From NCBI GenBank assembly GCA_003545125.1, contig DQCI01000206.1, positions 1 to 7,308 of the forward strand: 7,308 nucleotides of DNA, read 5' to 3'. The DNA comes from Paracoccaceae bacterium. GTDB lineage: Bacteria; Pseudomonadota; Alphaproteobacteria; Rhodobacterales; Rhodobacteraceae. The translations under genes and the position numbers were made by a program. The notes under the pieces are model-generated. The model was not told the DNA's origin. It ran no database searches and saw nothing but the letters and a program-made list of their open reading frames with translations. Shown in pieces: positions 6,647 to 7,308 of this stretch (positions are counted from its first letter, which is position 1; every line of letters begins with the position of its first letter).

Positions 6647-7308
6647 CAGACCACCTTGCCTTTGAAGTCGCGCCAGGTGCGCAACAGCACCGGCGCGAGG
6701 AGAATGGTGACACCGATCACCGTGAGCACCGAGGTGGCGGCGGCTGAATTGAACCGGATCACGTCGCCCTTCAGATCGTTGTAAACGATGATGGACAGCG
6801 ACGGCGCGTTGGCCTCGGCCGAGAACCCGATGATCGGCTCGAACACCCGGAAATTGTCCATCAGCTGGATCAGCGAAATGAAGATCGCCAGCGGCATCAG
6901 GTGCGGGATGACCACGTAGCGGACCTGTTGCCAGCGGCTGGCGCCGTCGATGCGCGCCGCTTCCAGTGTCTCGTGGCTGACCGATTGCAGGCCGGCATAG
7001 AACACCACGAAAGCAAACGGCGCCGAATGCCAGACCCCGTAGACAAACAGGGTGATCCAGGTCAGCGTCGGCGAGGCCTTCAGCGACAGGTCGGGATCGT
7101 CGAATATCCATTGCAGGGTCTTGCCAATGATGCCCTGCGCGTCGATCATCCAGAACAGGATCAGCGAGCCGATCAGCGGTGTCACGATCATCGGCAAGAG
7201 CGAGACGAAGATCGTCGGCCCTTTGAGGGCGGGCGTGACCCGGTTGACGCCGAGCGCAATCATCAGGCCGAGACCGATCACCAGGGGCGTCACCAGGAAG
7301 GTATAAGT
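6646..7308 (-). CDS. Carbohydrate-type ABC transporter permease (MalF/UgpA family), 5' end missing
   Basis: The last 220 residues are in the window; the frame is open through the right edge (TYTFLVTPLVIG at the boundary). An apparent GTG start at 7293 is therefore internal. Visible membrane segments, numbered from the window edge, are about 3-21, 30-52, 78-102, 136-158 and 190-212. The EAA loop reads ETLEAARIDGASRW with conserved Gly, ending VIPHLMPL, and contacts the ATPase. The sequence after it (NFRVFEPIIGF, then IIVYND) follows the MalF/UgpA pattern. About 70-90 N-terminal residues, with the first membrane segment, should lie outside. It pairs with the next permease, which starts on its stop codon. 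With this gene arrangement a periplasmic binding-protein gene commonly precedes it, which here would be just beyond the right edge; that is expectation from similar operons. Confidence 0.93.
   Translation of the reverse strand, partial: TYTFLVTPLVIGLGLMIALGVNRVTPALKGPTIFVSLLPMIVTPLIGSLILFWMIDAQGIIGKTLQWIFDDPDLSLKASPTLTWITLFVYGVWHSAPFAFVVFYAGLQSVSHETLEAARIDGASRWQQVRYVVIPHLMPLAIFISLIQLMDNFRVFEPIIGFSAEANAPSLSIIVYNDLKGDVIRFNSAAATSVLTVIGVTILLAPVLLRTWRDFKGKVV

Noticed and set aside
6647..7111. N-terminal extension of the MalG-type permease to 448 residues
   Set aside because: The extra residues are Arg/Ala/Gly-rich antiphase sequence of the upstream permease; MSSKVNK at 6646 gives the family length.
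1..7308. Mobile elements, CRISPR arrays, tRNA or rRNA genes
   Set aside because: I saw no transposase, integrase, regularly spaced repeats, cloverleaf or rRNA-like stretches on either strand.

Overview
This is a GC-rich window (mid-60s percent by eye) with seven tightly packed genes, all on the minus strand. It therefore reads from the right edge to the left edge. Style and content point to an alphaproteobacterium, most likely a Rhodobacterales/Roseobacter-type organism. The grounds are the high GC, the stop/start-overlapped operon, a particular clade of HisD-like dehydrogenase and a sugar-type ABC uptake system. The lineage is inferred from protein flavour, not from a marker gene.

Layout in transcription order: (1) 7308-6646, 3' part of a MalF/UgpA-type ABC permease whose start lies outside the window; (2) 6646-5765, its MalG/UgpE-type partner, overlapping it by one base; (3) 5709-5179, a single-domain SnoaL/NTF2-like protein; (4) 5168-3858, a histidinol-dehydrogenase-family protein; (5) 3789-2740, a two-domain SnoaL/NTF2-like protein; (6) 2738-1974, a short-chain dehydrogenase/reductase; (7) 1974-916, a LacI-family regulator overlapping the SDR by one base; (8) 919 to the left edge, a second two-domain SnoaL/NTF2-like protein, overlapping the regulator stop and cut off by the window. 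That is seven complete or edge-cut genes besides the first permease fragment, eight reading frames in all. The largest gaps are 55 and 68 bases, and no stretch above 300 bases lacks a gene.

The set reads as one catabolic operon for a small polar solute, probably a polyol, sugar derivative or other hydroxylated compound. An ABC importer brings it in; its binding protein and ATPase are not in the window. Two NAD(P)-dependent dehydrogenases (SDR and HisD-like) oxidise hydroxyl groups. Several SnoaL-like proteins probably isomerise, cyclise, dehydrate or bind an intermediate, and a LacI-type repressor senses the inducer. No histidine-biosynthesis gene is present, so the HisD-like enzyme is best read as a catabolic paralogue. 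The substrate cannot be read from the sequence. The unusual part is the five SnoaL/NTF2-like domains in three proteins around one HisD-like enzyme, for which I know no characterised pathway.
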